Below are positions 1-7,508 of a stretch of 40,915 bases of DNA, piece by piece. How positions within the stretch are numbered: the stretch's first letter is position 1; each line of letters opens with the position of its first letter. The stretch covers positions 1-40,915 of the forward strand of contig CAJGCY010000004.1 of NCBI GenBank assembly GCA_904501955.1. Direction: 5' to 3'. This stretch comes from an uncultured Akkermansia sp. Lineage in GTDB: Bacteria > Verrucomicrobiota > Verrucomicrobiia > Verrucomicrobiales > Akkermansiaceae. The notes under the pieces were generated by a model that was not told the DNA's origin, did not search any database, and saw only the letters and a program-made list of their open reading frames with translations. The position numbers were made by a program, and so were the translations under genes.

Positions 1-11
1 AGGGTTATGCC

Positions 12-67
12 ACCCGCATACCGTTTCGGCAAGCCTCAACGGTTCGCGGGTTCGGATTTGTTTTTTT
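12..67 (+). terminator. possible hairpin terminator of a gene upstream of the window
   Basis: A nested inverted repeat pairs ACCCGC (12-17) with GCGGGT (46-51) and, inside it, ACCGTT (20-25) with AACGGT (38-43). A run of seven T follows at 61-67. The T run begins nine bases after the stem, which is far for a classical intrinsic terminator, so this is tentative. No gene belonging to it is visible. Confidence 0.3.
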
Positions 68-75
68 ACCCATTT

Positions 76-195
76 CCTAGGGCTTACGCCCTAGGCTAAG
101 TTAGGTCACCCGCTGACGCGGGTTCAGAATTCCGCTCGCTTACGCTCGCAAAAATTCCCCCATCATCCCCCCCCCCTTCACCTTCCGATTTATCG
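76..195. repeat. dispersed palindromic intergenic repeat, copy 1 (half-matching)
   Basis: Positions 127-195 match the right half of the element at 15111-15250. Both share the GAATTCCGCTCGCTTACGCT core with the following CGC, an A-rich/T-rich joint, a C-rich spacer and the end TTCCGATTTATCG. The left side differs. It holds two other perfect hairpins, CCTAGGGC/GCCCTAGG (76-95) and ACCCGC/GCGGGT (108-123). The rest of 1-234 shows no credible gene. The open frame covering 96-311 on the minus strand is low-complexity and overlaps the hisIE terminator. Confidence 0.6.
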
Positions 196-234
196 GGCTG
201 ATTGAAAACGACTGAGTACACAAACCAAACGCCA

Positions 235-270
235 CAAAAAAGCAGCCCGGCTACGTAGGGGCTGCTTTTT
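235..270 (-). terminator. intrinsic terminator of the hisG-hisIE operon
   Basis: Read on the minus strand, AGCAGCCC pairs with GGGCTGCT across a ten-base loop and is followed directly by six T. It lies 26 bases past the hisIE stop, as expected for an intrinsic terminator. Confidence 0.8.
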
Positions 271-295
271 GCGAAAGGAACGGGGAGGAAAGGCC

Positions 296-916
296 TCAGT
301 GTTTCTTCCAACCCGGCTTGTGGCGGGCGGTCAACTCCTCAATCACCTGCTCGATGCGCAGCCCCTTGGAGCTGAGCAAGACGATGAGGTGGTACAGCAT
401 GTCAGAAGCCTCGTAAAGCAAGCGCTCATCCGTGCCGTTGCAAGCCTCAATGCATGCCTCCAGCGCCTCTTCGCCCACCTTTTGAGCCATGCGGTTCACG
501 CCATCACGGAAGAGGGAGGTCGTGTAAGAGCCCTCGGGCATCTCCTCACGGCGTTTGTTAATGAAATCCTGCAACTCGGTCAAGAACGCCGTCGGGGAGG
601 GCTCATTCACCTCCCCCCAACAGGTATCTGTGCCGGTATGGCATACGGGGCCGTGGGGAGTAGCGGCAATGAGGAGGGTATCGCGGTCGCAATCAAGCTT
701 GATGCTCACCACATCCAAGAAATTGCCACTCGTTTCACCCTTGGTCCACAAGCATTGGCGGGAGCGGCTGTAGAAGCACACGCGCCCCGTGGCAAGCGTG
801 CGTTCATACGCCTCAGCATTCATGTAACCGAGCATCAACACCTTACCGGTGGCGGCATCCTGAATGATGGCAGGCACCAAGCCCCCGCATTTTTCAAAAT
901 CGATATTCATAGTCAT
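296..916 (-). CDS. hisIE: bifunctional phosphoribosyl-AMP cyclohydrolase / phosphoribosyl-ATP diphosphatase
   Basis: This is a cytoplasmic enzyme for histidine steps 2 and 3: hydrolysis of phosphoribosyl-ATP to the AMP form, then opening of the purine ring. The HisI domain (about residues 1-110) shows the family motifs GYMNAEAY, FYSRSRQ, WTKGETSGN, D-C-D-D and a CHTGTDTCW zinc-binding stretch. The HisE domain (about 112-206) has the MazG-like GEEALE and EASDMLYHLIVLL helices. Length (206 aa) is normal for the fusion. It starts 7 nt after the hisG stop, so the two are co-transcribed. A second ATG lies two codons in (position 910), and either could be the real start; no clear ribosome-binding site decides it. 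Confidence 0.95.
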   Translation of the reverse strand: MTMNIDFEKCGGLVPAIIQDAATGKVLMLGYMNAEAYERTLATGRVCFYSRSRQCLWTKGETSGNFLDVVSIKLDCDRDTLLIAATPHGPVCHTGTDTCWGEVNEPSPTAFLTELQDFINKRREEMPEGSYTTSLFRDGVNRMAQKVGEEALEACIEACNGTDERLLYEASDMLYHLIVLLSSKGLRIEQVIEELTARHKPGWKKH

Positions 917-923
917 GGAAAAA

Positions 924-1778
924 TCACAGAATCATCTTCTCAATCGGCAGCACGAGGATACCCTGAGCACCGGCTTCTTTCAAGCGGCCGATGATGTCCC
1001 AGAAGCACTCCTCATCCAGCACGGTGTGGATACTGCACCAGCCCTCCTGAGCAAGCGGCATGATGGTGGGGCTCTTCACACCGGGAAGCACAGCCACAAT
1101 CTGCTCCACACACTCCTTGGGAGCATTCATCAGCACGTAGCGCTTATCCGCAGCCGTCATCACGGCTTCCATACGGAAGAGCAACTTCTCCAGAATCTCG
1201 CGTTTCTCGGCGGACAGGTTCTTGTTGGCAATGAGCACGGCCTCACTCTCCAGCACGGTCTCCACCTCCTTCAGATTATTGCTGACCAAGGTAGCGCCGC
1301 TGCTCACGATGTCGAAAATAGCATCCGCCAGGCCGATGCCGGTGGAAATCTCCACCGAGCCGGTAATCACGTGAATATGCGCCTGCACCCCCTGCTCTTT
1401 GAGCCAACGGCGCAAAATACCGGGGTATGAGGTAGCGATGCGGCGACCCTCAAGCCACTGCGGGCCGTGGTACTCAAACTCCTTGGGAATGGCAATGCTC
1501 AAGCGGCAACCGCCGAAGCCCAAATGCTTCACAATGTCGGCATCGCCCTCGCGCTCCAAGTACTCATTGAGACCCACCACGCCGATATCCGCCACGCCAT
1601 CCGTTACGGTCTCCGGAATATCATCATCACGCAGGTAAAGGACCTCCATCGGGAACTTGCGCGCGGATACCAACAAGGTGCGCTTGGAGGAGCTCACCTT
1701 GATACCGGCCTCCGCCAACAATCCCATCGTGTCCTCATTCAAACGGCCTTTCGACTGTACTGCAATTCTCAATTTCAT
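924..1778 (-). CDS. hisG: ATP phosphoribosyltransferase, long (HisG-L) form
   Basis: It catalyses the first committed step of histidine synthesis, ATP plus PRPP. The protein begins with MKLRIAVQSKGRLNED, the usual HisG opening. It also contains GVADIGVVGLNEY and the PRPP-binding region ending TGSVEISTGIGLADAI. The roughly 75-residue C-terminal part is the ACT-like regulatory domain that defines the long form (284 aa here), which acts without HisZ and is normally feedback-inhibited by histidine. The frame is open a further 11 codons upstream (to 1811), but that extension is unlike the family and lies beyond the predicted transcription start. It is first in a two-gene operon with hisIE. Confidence 0.95.
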   Translation of the reverse strand: MKLRIAVQSKGRLNEDTMGLLAEAGIKVSSSKRTLLVSARKFPMEVLYLRDDDIPETVTDGVADIGVVGLNEYLEREGDADIVKHLGFGGCRLSIAIPKEFEYHGPQWLEGRRIATSYPGILRRWLKEQGVQAHIHVITGSVEISTGIGLADAIFDIVSSGATLVSNNLKEVETVLESEAVLIANKNLSAEKREILEKLLFRMEAVMTAADKRYVLMNAPKECVEQIVAVLPGVKSPTIMPLAQEGWCSIHTVLDEECFWDIIGRLKEAGAQGILVLPIEKMIL

Positions 1779-1824
1779 AGCATCTGAACGTGTTCGGTTG
1801 TCCGCCCGCAATCGGGGCGCGGCA

Positions 1825-1853
1825 ATTATAGCCTGACTTTCCGATTTTGTCGC
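1825..1853 (-). promoter_or_regulatory. sigma-70-like promoter of hisG-hisIE
   Basis: On the minus strand there is a perfect TATAAT (1830-1825) preceded at 17 nt by GCGACA, a partial -35 match. Transcription would start near 1818, leaving a leader of about 40 nt. No His-rich leader peptide or attenuator was seen. Confidence 0.6.
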
Positions 1854-1874
1854 GCAGAAAGTGCGTCAACTGGC

Positions 1875-3002
1875 TTATTTTTCAGCACTTTCCTTATTAT
1901 CCTCCTTAAAAAAGGCCTCTGCCATCACCTTCGCGCGGGGGAAGGCCATGTAAAACAAACGCTCCGGCGTGCGGATGTGCTCCGTCCACACATTCCCCTG
2001 CACGCCCAGCACATTGGCTCCCGTTGGCATACGGAAAGAGCGCACGGTATCCACAGTGATGACGTGGTCGCCGGGGGCAGCCTCCTCCTCGCTCTGCGGA
2101 TAATCGAAATAAAAATGAGAGTTGGGGCACAAAATCACGGGCATGCCCAAAGCCAACACCTCCGCCTGGCGTTCAGCGCGCCACAGCATCACCCACTGCC
2201 CGCGCACACCGTTGCAAGCGGCCTCATCCCAGGTGATAGCGGGGTAGCCCTTAGCCTGCACGTAATCCACCATCTCCTGCATGAATACACGCTGCTGCTC
2301 AAAGCTGAGCAAGTGAGGCTCCACCTCATCACCACCCAAGTGAATGGGGGTACCGGGAGGGAACAGCGCCATGACTTCATCCAGCACCTCCTTGGCAAAG
2401 CGGCGCACGTGTTCCTTCTCCACATCCCACACATCGCGGCCGAGCTTGCAGGCGGGAGGCGGCTCGAGGGCGAGCTCCGGGTAGGCCACCAAGCTGGCGT
2501 AGGCATGCCCCGGCATATCAATCTCCGGCACCAGCATTATACCGCGCTTTGCCCCGTATGCTATCAGCTCGCGCATAGTCTCCTGCGTGTAATAACCACC
2601 GTAACATTCCGCAAAGTGGTTACCGATTTCGTGGTCCTTCCAATTCCACGCTCCCGCAGGCAAGAGCTTACGCCATGCCCCCACTGCTGTCAAGCGCGGG
2701 TAACGCTTAATCTCCAAGCGCCAGCCGGGGCCATCGGTCAGGTGCAGGTGCAAGCGGTTGAATCCTTTGGCAGCCATGCGGTCCATCAGCTGCTTGAGCA
2801 CCGCAGGCTCAAAAAAATGGCGCGATACATCCACATGCAACCCTCGCCACTCCGGCGCAGGCACTTGCACCTTATCCTCCTGAGCAAAAGCCACGGAGCC
2901 CACCGATACCGGCAACACACATAAGCCCAGCACCAAAGATACCCACCCCACAACAATACTGTGCAGGCTCGTTTTTTTACCATACTTCGAGTCGCGCATC
3001 AT
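1875..3002 (-). CDS. secreted GH20 beta-N-acetylhexosaminidase
   Basis: It removes terminal N-acetylglucosamine or N-acetylgalactosamine from glycans such as mucin O-glycans or chitin oligomers. Residues 1-40 form a Sec signal peptide ending AFA before QEDK. The catalytic barrel shows the GH20 marks HLHLTD (85-90), PEIDMPGH (159-166) and HLGGDE (221-226), with the catalytic Asp-Glu pair at 225-226. At 375 aa it is short: the N-terminal GH20b domain of many hexosaminidases is missing and there is no carbohydrate-binding module. Start: two ATGs in tandem; 3002 is placed almost exactly at the predicted transcription start. It stands alone between a terminator and the his operon. Substrate cannot be told from sequence. 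Confidence 0.9.
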   Translation of the reverse strand: MMRDSKYGKKTSLHSIVVGWVSLVLGLCVLPVSVGSVAFAQEDKVQVPAPEWRGLHVDVSRHFFEPAVLKQLMDRMAAKGFNRLHLHLTDGPGWRLEIKRYPRLTAVGAWRKLLPAGAWNWKDHEIGNHFAECYGGYYTQETMRELIAYGAKRGIMLVPEIDMPGHAYASLVAYPELALEPPPACKLGRDVWDVEKEHVRRFAKEVLDEVMALFPPGTPIHLGGDEVEPHLLSFEQQRVFMQEMVDYVQAKGYPAITWDEAACNGVRGQWVMLWRAERQAEVLALGMPVILCPNSHFYFDYPQSEEEAAPGDHVITVDTVRSFRMPTGANVLGVQGNVWTEHIRTPERLFYMAFPRAKVMAEAFFKEDNKESAEK

Positions 3003-3010
3003 ACGCTGTC

Positions 3011-3039
3011 ACTCTACCATATAGCACGCCCCATATCAA
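3011..3039 (-). promoter_or_regulatory. promoter of the GH20 gene, predicted leaderless start
   Basis: On the minus strand TTGATA (3039-3034) and TAGAGT (3016-3011) are 17 nt apart. The -10 box ends 8 nt before the ATG at 3002, so transcription would begin about two bases before the start codon. Confidence 0.6.
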
Positions 3040-3134
3040 GCTCAGAGTTCCATACAGACACAAGACGTAACCACGCGCCCACCACCTCCATCAGCCCACC
3101 CTGCTCAAGAGGAAAACCGGCGGAGAGAAACGGC

Positions 3135-3173
3135 AATCGGCGTTCACCGCGAAAAACGCAGCGAACGCCGATT
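3135..3173 (-). terminator. hairpin downstream of the FKBP gene
   Basis: A perfect 11-bp stem pairs AATCGGCGTTC (3135-3145) with GAACGCCGATT (3163-3173). It lies 33 nt past the stop of the minus-strand isomerase gene. The tract after it on that strand (GCCGTTTCTC) is only moderately T-rich, so efficiency is uncertain. The rest of the 203-bp gap to the GH20 start holds only the GH20 promoter. Confidence 0.5.
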
Positions 3174-3205
3174 CATCAATTCATAGCCGCCACGGCGGCA
3201 CAGCA

Positions 3206-4039
3206 TCAGGGAGCGGGCGGGGTAATGCCGGCACCCTGCAGCTGCTCGGGGGTGAGCTGAATGGGCGCATACATGGGGGCAGCGCCGGGCTTGATGTCCA
3301 CAAGCTTCATCTTGAAGATGAGCGTGGAGTTCGGGCCGATGATACCGGGGCCACGGTCACCGTAGGCCAGCTCAGCGGGGATGTATACCTCCCACTCAGA
3401 GCCGATGGGCATGAGCTTGAGAGCCTCCGTAAAGCCGGGAATCACCTGAGTGAGGGGGAATTCCACCGGCTCGGTAGAGGCATCAAACACCGTGCCGTCC
3501 ACCTTGCGGCCTTCGTAAATCACGGAAGCAACGGCGGAGGCGCCATCCTTCGCAGCATCATACGTACGGCCCGTACCGGCGGTAAGCACCTTGTACTGCA
3601 GACCGGAAGCGGTAGTTACCACACCTTCTTTCTTGGCATTCTCCTCCAAGAAAGCCTTGCCCTGCTGAGCATTGGCGGCAGCCTTCTCTTGGGTACGCTT
3701 CTCCATCTGCATCACGAAAGCCTGCATAATGGCGCGCACGTCTTTCTTGGCCATCTCCGGGTCGACGCGATTTGCCATACCGTCCTCAATACCCTTCATG
3801 AGCATGGTGGCATCCAAGTCAGAGATGGTCAGCTCACTGAGGTCGGAGGCCAAGCTGGAGCCGAGTTGCTGCCCGATGAGGTAGGAGAAGCCCTCACGAA
3901 CTTCCGCCTCAGAAGGCGTAGCGGGAGCAGCCACCGGAGCGATAGGTGTTGCTTCTGCGGGATTCTGGGCATAGCTGTACAGCGAGAAAGCGCCTACAGC
4001 AACGCCGAGACCGACGATTGCATATGTCATTTTGTTCAT
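3206..4039 (-). CDS. exported FKBP-type peptidyl-prolyl cis-trans isomerase
   Basis: It should speed proline isomerisation during folding of exported proteins. Residues 1-25 (MNKMTYAIVGLGVAVGAFSL onward) form a signal peptide or membrane anchor. An Ala/Pro linker follows, then an FKBP_N-like dimerisation domain with SYLIGQQLGSSLASDL, then the C-terminal FKBP domain with DGTVFDAS, V-I-P-G-F-T-E-A-L, AYGDRGPG and the closing strand TLIFKMKLVDI. This is the Mip/FkpA layout (277 aa). The start at 4039 is preferred: nine extra upstream codons would overlap the preceding gene, while 4039 follows its stop by 5 nt. Those two minus-strand genes therefore form an operon. Confidence 0.9.
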   Translation of the reverse strand: MNKMTYAIVGLGVAVGAFSLYSYAQNPAEATPIAPVAAPATPSEAEVREGFSYLIGQQLGSSLASDLSELTISDLDATMLMKGIEDGMANRVDPEMAKKDVRAIMQAFVMQMEKRTQEKAAANAQQGKAFLEENAKKEGVVTTASGLQYKVLTAGTGRTYDAAKDGASAVASVIYEGRKVDGTVFDASTEPVEFPLTQVIPGFTEALKLMPIGSEWEVYIPAELAYGDRGPGIIGPNSTLIFKMKLVDIKPGAAPMYAPIQLTPEQLQGAGITPPAP

Positions 4040-4044
4040 AAAAA

Positions 4045-4566
4045 TCAGTTTACTTTGAAGGTGCACCCCTTGTTGCGGATGACGGCATTGAGCGCAGACT
4101 CATAGATATCATCCAACTTTTTGACGTCATCAATCAAGTACTCCACATTATGGCTATAGGTACCATCCGGGAACGACTTGGCCGGCTTGGTGGTCAGGCC
4201 ACCGGTTTTGCTGTCGATGAGTTTGCGGGTATTCTTGGTGCGCTCATTCATTTTGGCAGCAGCCGGGTTACTGTTCATGCAGTAAAAGCGGATGCTGTTA
4301 TTACCACGGGTATCAATCGTCACCTCTTTTACCACCACACCATCCACCGTGTAGGTGTGCTTGTTGATGGAGACGATCGTATCCAAACGGATGGCCGTTA
4401 CGGCCTGCTTCGGGCAGCCTACGATGCACACCCAAAATTTGTAATTGACGTTTTGCTCACCATCCTGCACATTATCATAGTTAATGCGCTCTTGAGCTCC
4501 GGCAGGTTGCGACAACAGTGCGCCGAACCCGATGAGTGTCGCCAGTAGTGTCCGTGTAAGTTTCAT
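4045..4566 (-). CDS. small exported protein of unknown function
   Basis: This 173-aa protein has a signal peptide (MKLTRTLLATLIGFGALLSQ, cleavage near AGAQ) and no domain I recognise. The mature part is mostly beta-like and carries two cysteines in WVCIVGCPKQ, a third in RFYCMN and one near the end (KGC), which could form disulfides in the periplasm. The next gene, 5 nt away, is a periplasmic-type FKBP isomerase, so it may be a folding client or partner; that is inference. Start: ATG at 4566 is in phase with a GTG one codon earlier (4569). Which is used depends on whether the transcript is leaderless. Confidence 0.8.
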   Translation of the reverse strand: MKLTRTLLATLIGFGALLSQPAGAQERINYDNVQDGEQNVNYKFWVCIVGCPKQAVTAIRLDTIVSINKHTYTVDGVVVKEVTIDTRGNNSIRFYCMNSNPAAAKMNERTKNTRKLIDSKTGGLTTKPAKSFPDGTYSHNVEYLIDDVKKLDDIYESALNAVIRNKGCTFKVN

Positions 4567-4575
4567 CACGTCTCC

Positions 4576-4604
4576 TATTTATTGCAAAAACATTCGTTTG
4601 TCAA
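4576..4604 (-). promoter_or_regulatory. strong promoter of the 4566 gene, predicted near-leaderless
   Basis: Minus strand: perfect TTGACA (4604-4599), 17-nt spacer, TAAATA (4581-4576). Transcription would start around 4569, right at the GTG/ATG start codons. The AGGAG that resembles a ribosome-binding site (4572-4576) would then lie upstream of the transcript start and not be transcribed. Confidence 0.65.
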
Positions 4605-4639
4605 GCCAATAACGCGTCAAGTTGCGCCATATTACCGAG

Positions 4640-5392
4640 TTAGGGCAAGCGCCAGGATTGGCGCAAGCGAGCGTATTCCGCCTTGGGGAGGAGTACATAC
4701 ACGGGGTGGCGAGAGGGATTGAGGCGGGCAATGATGGCACGCAGATTCGTCTCATCCATAGCGGTGCAGCCTGCTGTGGGAGAAGCGCCGTTTTTACGCC
4801 AAATGTGGAAGAAGATGGAAGAGCCTGCGCCTACAACAGGCCCCCCGCGACGCTCGGCCGTATTGTGGCAAATGAGCAGCTTGATGCTGTGGGCGTAGTC
4901 CGTCTGGCGCATCTGCTCACGCAGCTCCCACTCGGTGCGGGCGGGGTGATTCAGGCGCACATGGCGATTGTAGAGTTTGGGGGTTCTGACATCGCTCACC
5001 CAAAGGTCATTGGGGCCCACCTTCACATAAGGAATGGACTTGTGGTGCTTCACGTAGTTTTTATTGGTCACCCACAAGCCACCGAGAGCAAACACACCGG
5101 CAGGGGAGCGGCCATCACCCTCGCGCTTGACGGTAGCCCCACGGGGGTTGGCATGCACGCCCAGCCCCCACACCAAACCATTGCGACCGAGGCGGCCCTT
5201 GTAAGGGCCGAGCACACGCACCCACTGGCCGGCGGCATTTTTCTCCACCACGGAAAGGGTGACGGAGGAATGATTCCACCCCTCCGCAATGCCGATGATG
5301 GCTTGCGTGCAATTCTGCGGAAGAGCAGCGTAAGCCGGCATTACCAGGAATGCCAGCATAATAAACAAATAACAGCAAAGTTTTCGGAACAT
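4640..5392 (-). CDS. L,D-transpeptidase (YkuD family), exported
   Basis: L,D-transpeptidases cross-link peptidoglycan stems 3-3 or attach proteins to them in the periplasm. Residues 1-22 form a signal peptide ending AYA. The catalytic region has the family's DGRSPAGVF signature (93-101) and the active-site motif with H196 and T206-A-G-C209, where Cys209 is the nucleophile. Several basic residues and a final RQSWRLP tail follow. At 250 aa it is a compact, single-domain member with no LysM or peptidoglycan-binding domain. It is monocistronic, divergent from the ankyrin lipoprotein at 5570, and has its own promoter 8 nt ahead of the start codon. Exact reaction (3-3 cross-linking versus lipoprotein attachment) is not predictable. 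Confidence 0.9.
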   Translation of the reverse strand: MFRKLCCYLFIMLAFLVMPAYAALPQNCTQAIIGIAEGWNHSSVTLSVVEKNAAGQWVRVLGPYKGRLGRNGLVWGLGVHANPRGATVKREGDGRSPAGVFALGGLWVTNKNYVKHHKSIPYVKVGPNDLWVSDVRTPKLYNRHVRLNHPARTEWELREQMRQTDYAHSIKLLICHNTAERRGGPVVGAGSSIFFHIWRKNGASPTAGCTAMDETNLRAIIARLNPSRHPVYVLLPKAEYARLRQSWRLP

Positions 5393-5399
5393 GCCTCAT

Positions 5400-5428
5400 T
5401 GTATAACACACTCAGGCGCGCAGGGCAA
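5400..5428 (-). promoter_or_regulatory. promoter of the L,D-transpeptidase gene, predicted leaderless
   Basis: Minus strand: TTGCCC (5428-5423), 17-nt spacer, TATACA (5405-5400). The -10 box ends 7 nt before the ATG at 5392, so transcription should begin at or next to the start codon. Confidence 0.6.
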
Positions 5429-5534
5429 GCTGCAGACACGTCATGATTGAAGCACAAGTGCAGATTCCCGCCGCATGATTGCCCCATGACGGGCATTTTT
5501 CTCAGAATCCGCGCGGAAAAAGGAATCATTACAC

Positions 5535-5563
5535 TTGCCATGAGCGCGTGAGAGTGCTACTAT
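5535..5563 (+). promoter_or_regulatory. promoter of the ankyrin lipoprotein gene, predicted leaderless
   Basis: TTGCCA (5535-5540), a 17-nt spacer and TACTAT (5558-5563). The start codon at 5570 is exactly where transcription would begin, seven bases past the -10 box. Confidence 0.6.
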
Positions 5564-5569
5564 AGAGAC

Positions 5570-7465
5570 ATGATAAGAAGACTCCGCAAAGGGTTTTTGC
5601 TTGCAGCCATGGCAGCCACCGTGCTGAATGGCTGCGGAGGGAAAGACAAAGGAAGCGCCACCCCCACAGCAGCGGCGCAATATGAAGAGATAGTGGCAGC
5701 CATTGACGAGGTGAAGCATGAGGAGTGGATGCAAGAGGACGGTTTCGCGCAAGAAATTGCCGCCCTCATCGGCTATTTTGACCGCACGGCGGATGCAAGC
5801 TACGCCACACCACGCCATGGGTGGACGATGCTGCACTTGGCATGCCTCTTCAAAAAAGCGGAGCTGGCACGCTGCCTGCTGATAGACGGGGCAGACCCGA
5901 ACGCGCGCACTCGCAACAGCATGGGCGAACCGGAAAACACCCCCCTGCACTTTGCCGTAGCCACCACGTTGACCTCGGAAGTCCCTGCGGAAGAATCCAT
6001 CAAGCTTATCGACACCCTCATACAGGGCGGAGCAGACCCGAAGCAATGCCGATTAGGGGATAGCAGTCTCATGTCGTACACGACAAATGCGTGTGAACAA
6101 GAGGCCATCGCCAAGCATTTATTGCAGTATATGCCGCAGCTCAGCACGGAGGATTTGGCAGAAGTGGTAAAATGCGGCTGGGCAGATACGCTGGAGCAAG
6201 CACTCAACAAGCGTGGTCCCTTGCAGGAAAACGAGCATTGGCTGCTCACGGCAGCTTGTATATTCCCGGCGGAAAAGAGTGCCCGCCCCTACATACGCTG
6301 CGCAGAGTTGCTGCTGCAAAAGGGGGCGAACATCAACGCCAAGAGTGAATCCGGCTTCACCGCGCTCACCTATACGCTGGAAACTTTACCTTATTTAGAA
6401 GCGGATAATCGCAAAAGCGTGCTGGAGCTCATCGCCTTTCTGCTCCGTAACGGTGCGGATGCCAACGCCATCCACACCGGTAACTCCGACAGCTACGGTC
6501 TTACGGCTTACGACATGTTGGCAGCCATACCCGGAACACTCGAAGCGCTGGCAACGCAGGGAATAACGCTTACACCGCCACCGTTCAGCCTGCAAGGCGG
6601 AGAGCAACTGCCGACAAGCATTATCCATGCAGAGCGCCGAGGCTTGAGCAAGGAAGAAATTGCGCAGCACTTTGATACCATTGCCGCCGTTTTCTCACCG
6701 ACGGAGGAAATGCAGCATAATCCTGCACTGAATACCGCCATCAGCAGTGCTGCAATCCTGCTGGCCGGGGTGGATGCGCCCCGAGCTTCCGCAGCCATCA
6801 ACTCCGCAGCACTGTGGCAAATAGCACCGCACAAAAATGCAAACCACACCCACTCATGCTCCGAGCACAGCTGCACGACGGCCGCTCAACTCGTGTACGC
6901 CCTGCGCTGTGAGCCGAAACTGACGCCGGATATCGAGAAGCTGCGCACCGTCATGCAACAGGCACTCGCTGTGGAAGATGTCGAACTGGCAGCGGTGGCC
7001 GTAGAGCTGATGAGCCGCTGCGAAAATGCCGCTGCAGAGCTTGAAGAGCTGAAAAAATCTCCCCACGCGGCCATACGAGCCGGGGCGTGGGCTGCCGAGC
7101 TGCAACGCCGAGGGCTGCCGGCCGTTACGGATGGTGGTGTAAAGAAATGGCTGGACGCCCACAAGCGACAGGCAGACACCCCCGCTCTGCGTACTGCCCT
7201 GCTCGCTACTTCGCTGGAAGAAATGTGGCTGAACAACCTGACAGAGCAGCGCCGGCAGGAATTCATGGAAGCGCTGCGTACAGTCGGGGCACCGCAGGCA
7301 GCCATCGACACCTACGGGCGTTATGCGGACAACATGGATAATCCCGACGTGCTGGATGAGCTGGAAGCGCTCGGCAAAGATTGGATTTACGAACTTGAAA
7401 TTGCCACGGCTCGCTACATTATTGAGCACGAAGTTGAGTTTCTTTCCACCCCGGAAGCAAAGTAA
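5570..7465 (+). CDS. ankyrin-repeat lipoprotein
   Basis: The N-terminus is a lipoprotein signal with lipobox LNGC (Cys22), so the protein should be membrane-anchored in the periplasm or on the surface. Ankyrin-type repeats with the GADPNA / GANINA loops are seen near residues 82-112, 120-160, 245-275 and 287-320. The second half (about 330-631) is helical, Ala/Glu-rich and without a domain I recognise; it holds a Cys/His cluster near 425-435 (HTHSCSEHSC) that could bind metal. It is first in a run of three plus-strand genes with 7509 (also ankyrin-like) and 8915. Bacterial exported ankyrin proteins usually mediate protein contacts; the partner here is unknown. Confidence 0.85.
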   Translation: MIRRLRKGFLLAAMAATVLNGCGGKDKGSATPTAAAQYEEIVAAIDEVKHEEWMQEDGFAQEIAALIGYFDRTADASYATPRHGWTMLHLACLFKKAELARCLLIDGADPNARTRNSMGEPENTPLHFAVATTLTSEVPAEESIKLIDTLIQGGADPKQCRLGDSSLMSYTTNACEQEAIAKHLLQYMPQLSTEDLAEVVKCGWADTLEQALNKRGPLQENEHWLLTAACIFPAEKSARPYIRCAELLLQKGANINAKSESGFTALTYTLETLPYLEADNRKSVLELIAFLLRNGADANAIHTGNSDSYGLTAYDMLAAIPGTLEALATQGITLTPPPFSLQGGEQLPTSIIHAERRGLSKEEIAQHFDTIAAVFSPTEEMQHNPALNTAISSAAILLAGVDAPRASAAINSAALWQIAPHKNANHTHSCSEHSCTTAAQLVYALRCEPKLTPDIEKLRTVMQQALAVEDVELAAVAVELMSRCENAAAELEELKKSPHAAIRAGAWAAELQRRGLPAVTDGGVKKWLDAHKRQADTPALRTALLATSLEEMWLNNLTEQRRQEFMEALRTVGAPQAAIDTYGRYADNMDNPDVLDELEALGKDWIYELEIATARYIIEHEVEFLSTPEAK

Positions 7466-7469
7466 TGTT

Positions 7470-7498
7470 GACAAACGCGAGTATTTAAGGTAGATTTA
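7470..7498 (+). promoter_or_regulatory. promoter of the second ankyrin-like gene, predicted near-leaderless
   Basis: Perfect TTGACA (7470-7475), 17-nt spacer and TAGATT (7493-7498), 10 nt before the ATG at 7509. Transcription would start about four bases ahead of the start codon. It sits in the 43-bp gap after the first ankyrin gene, so the pair need not be fully co-transcribed. Confidence 0.6.
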
Positions 7499-7508
7499 GC
7501 ATAATCAC

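Noticed and set aside
1..67. tRNA- or tmRNA-like end (GGTTC motif)
   Set aside because: The GGTTCGCGGGTTCGG stretch does not fold as a T-arm with a matching acceptor stem, and no CCA end is present.
96..311. Minus-strand 71-codon open frame left of hisIE
   Set aside because: It runs through the hisIE terminator hairpin and the intergenic repeat and has no start signal.
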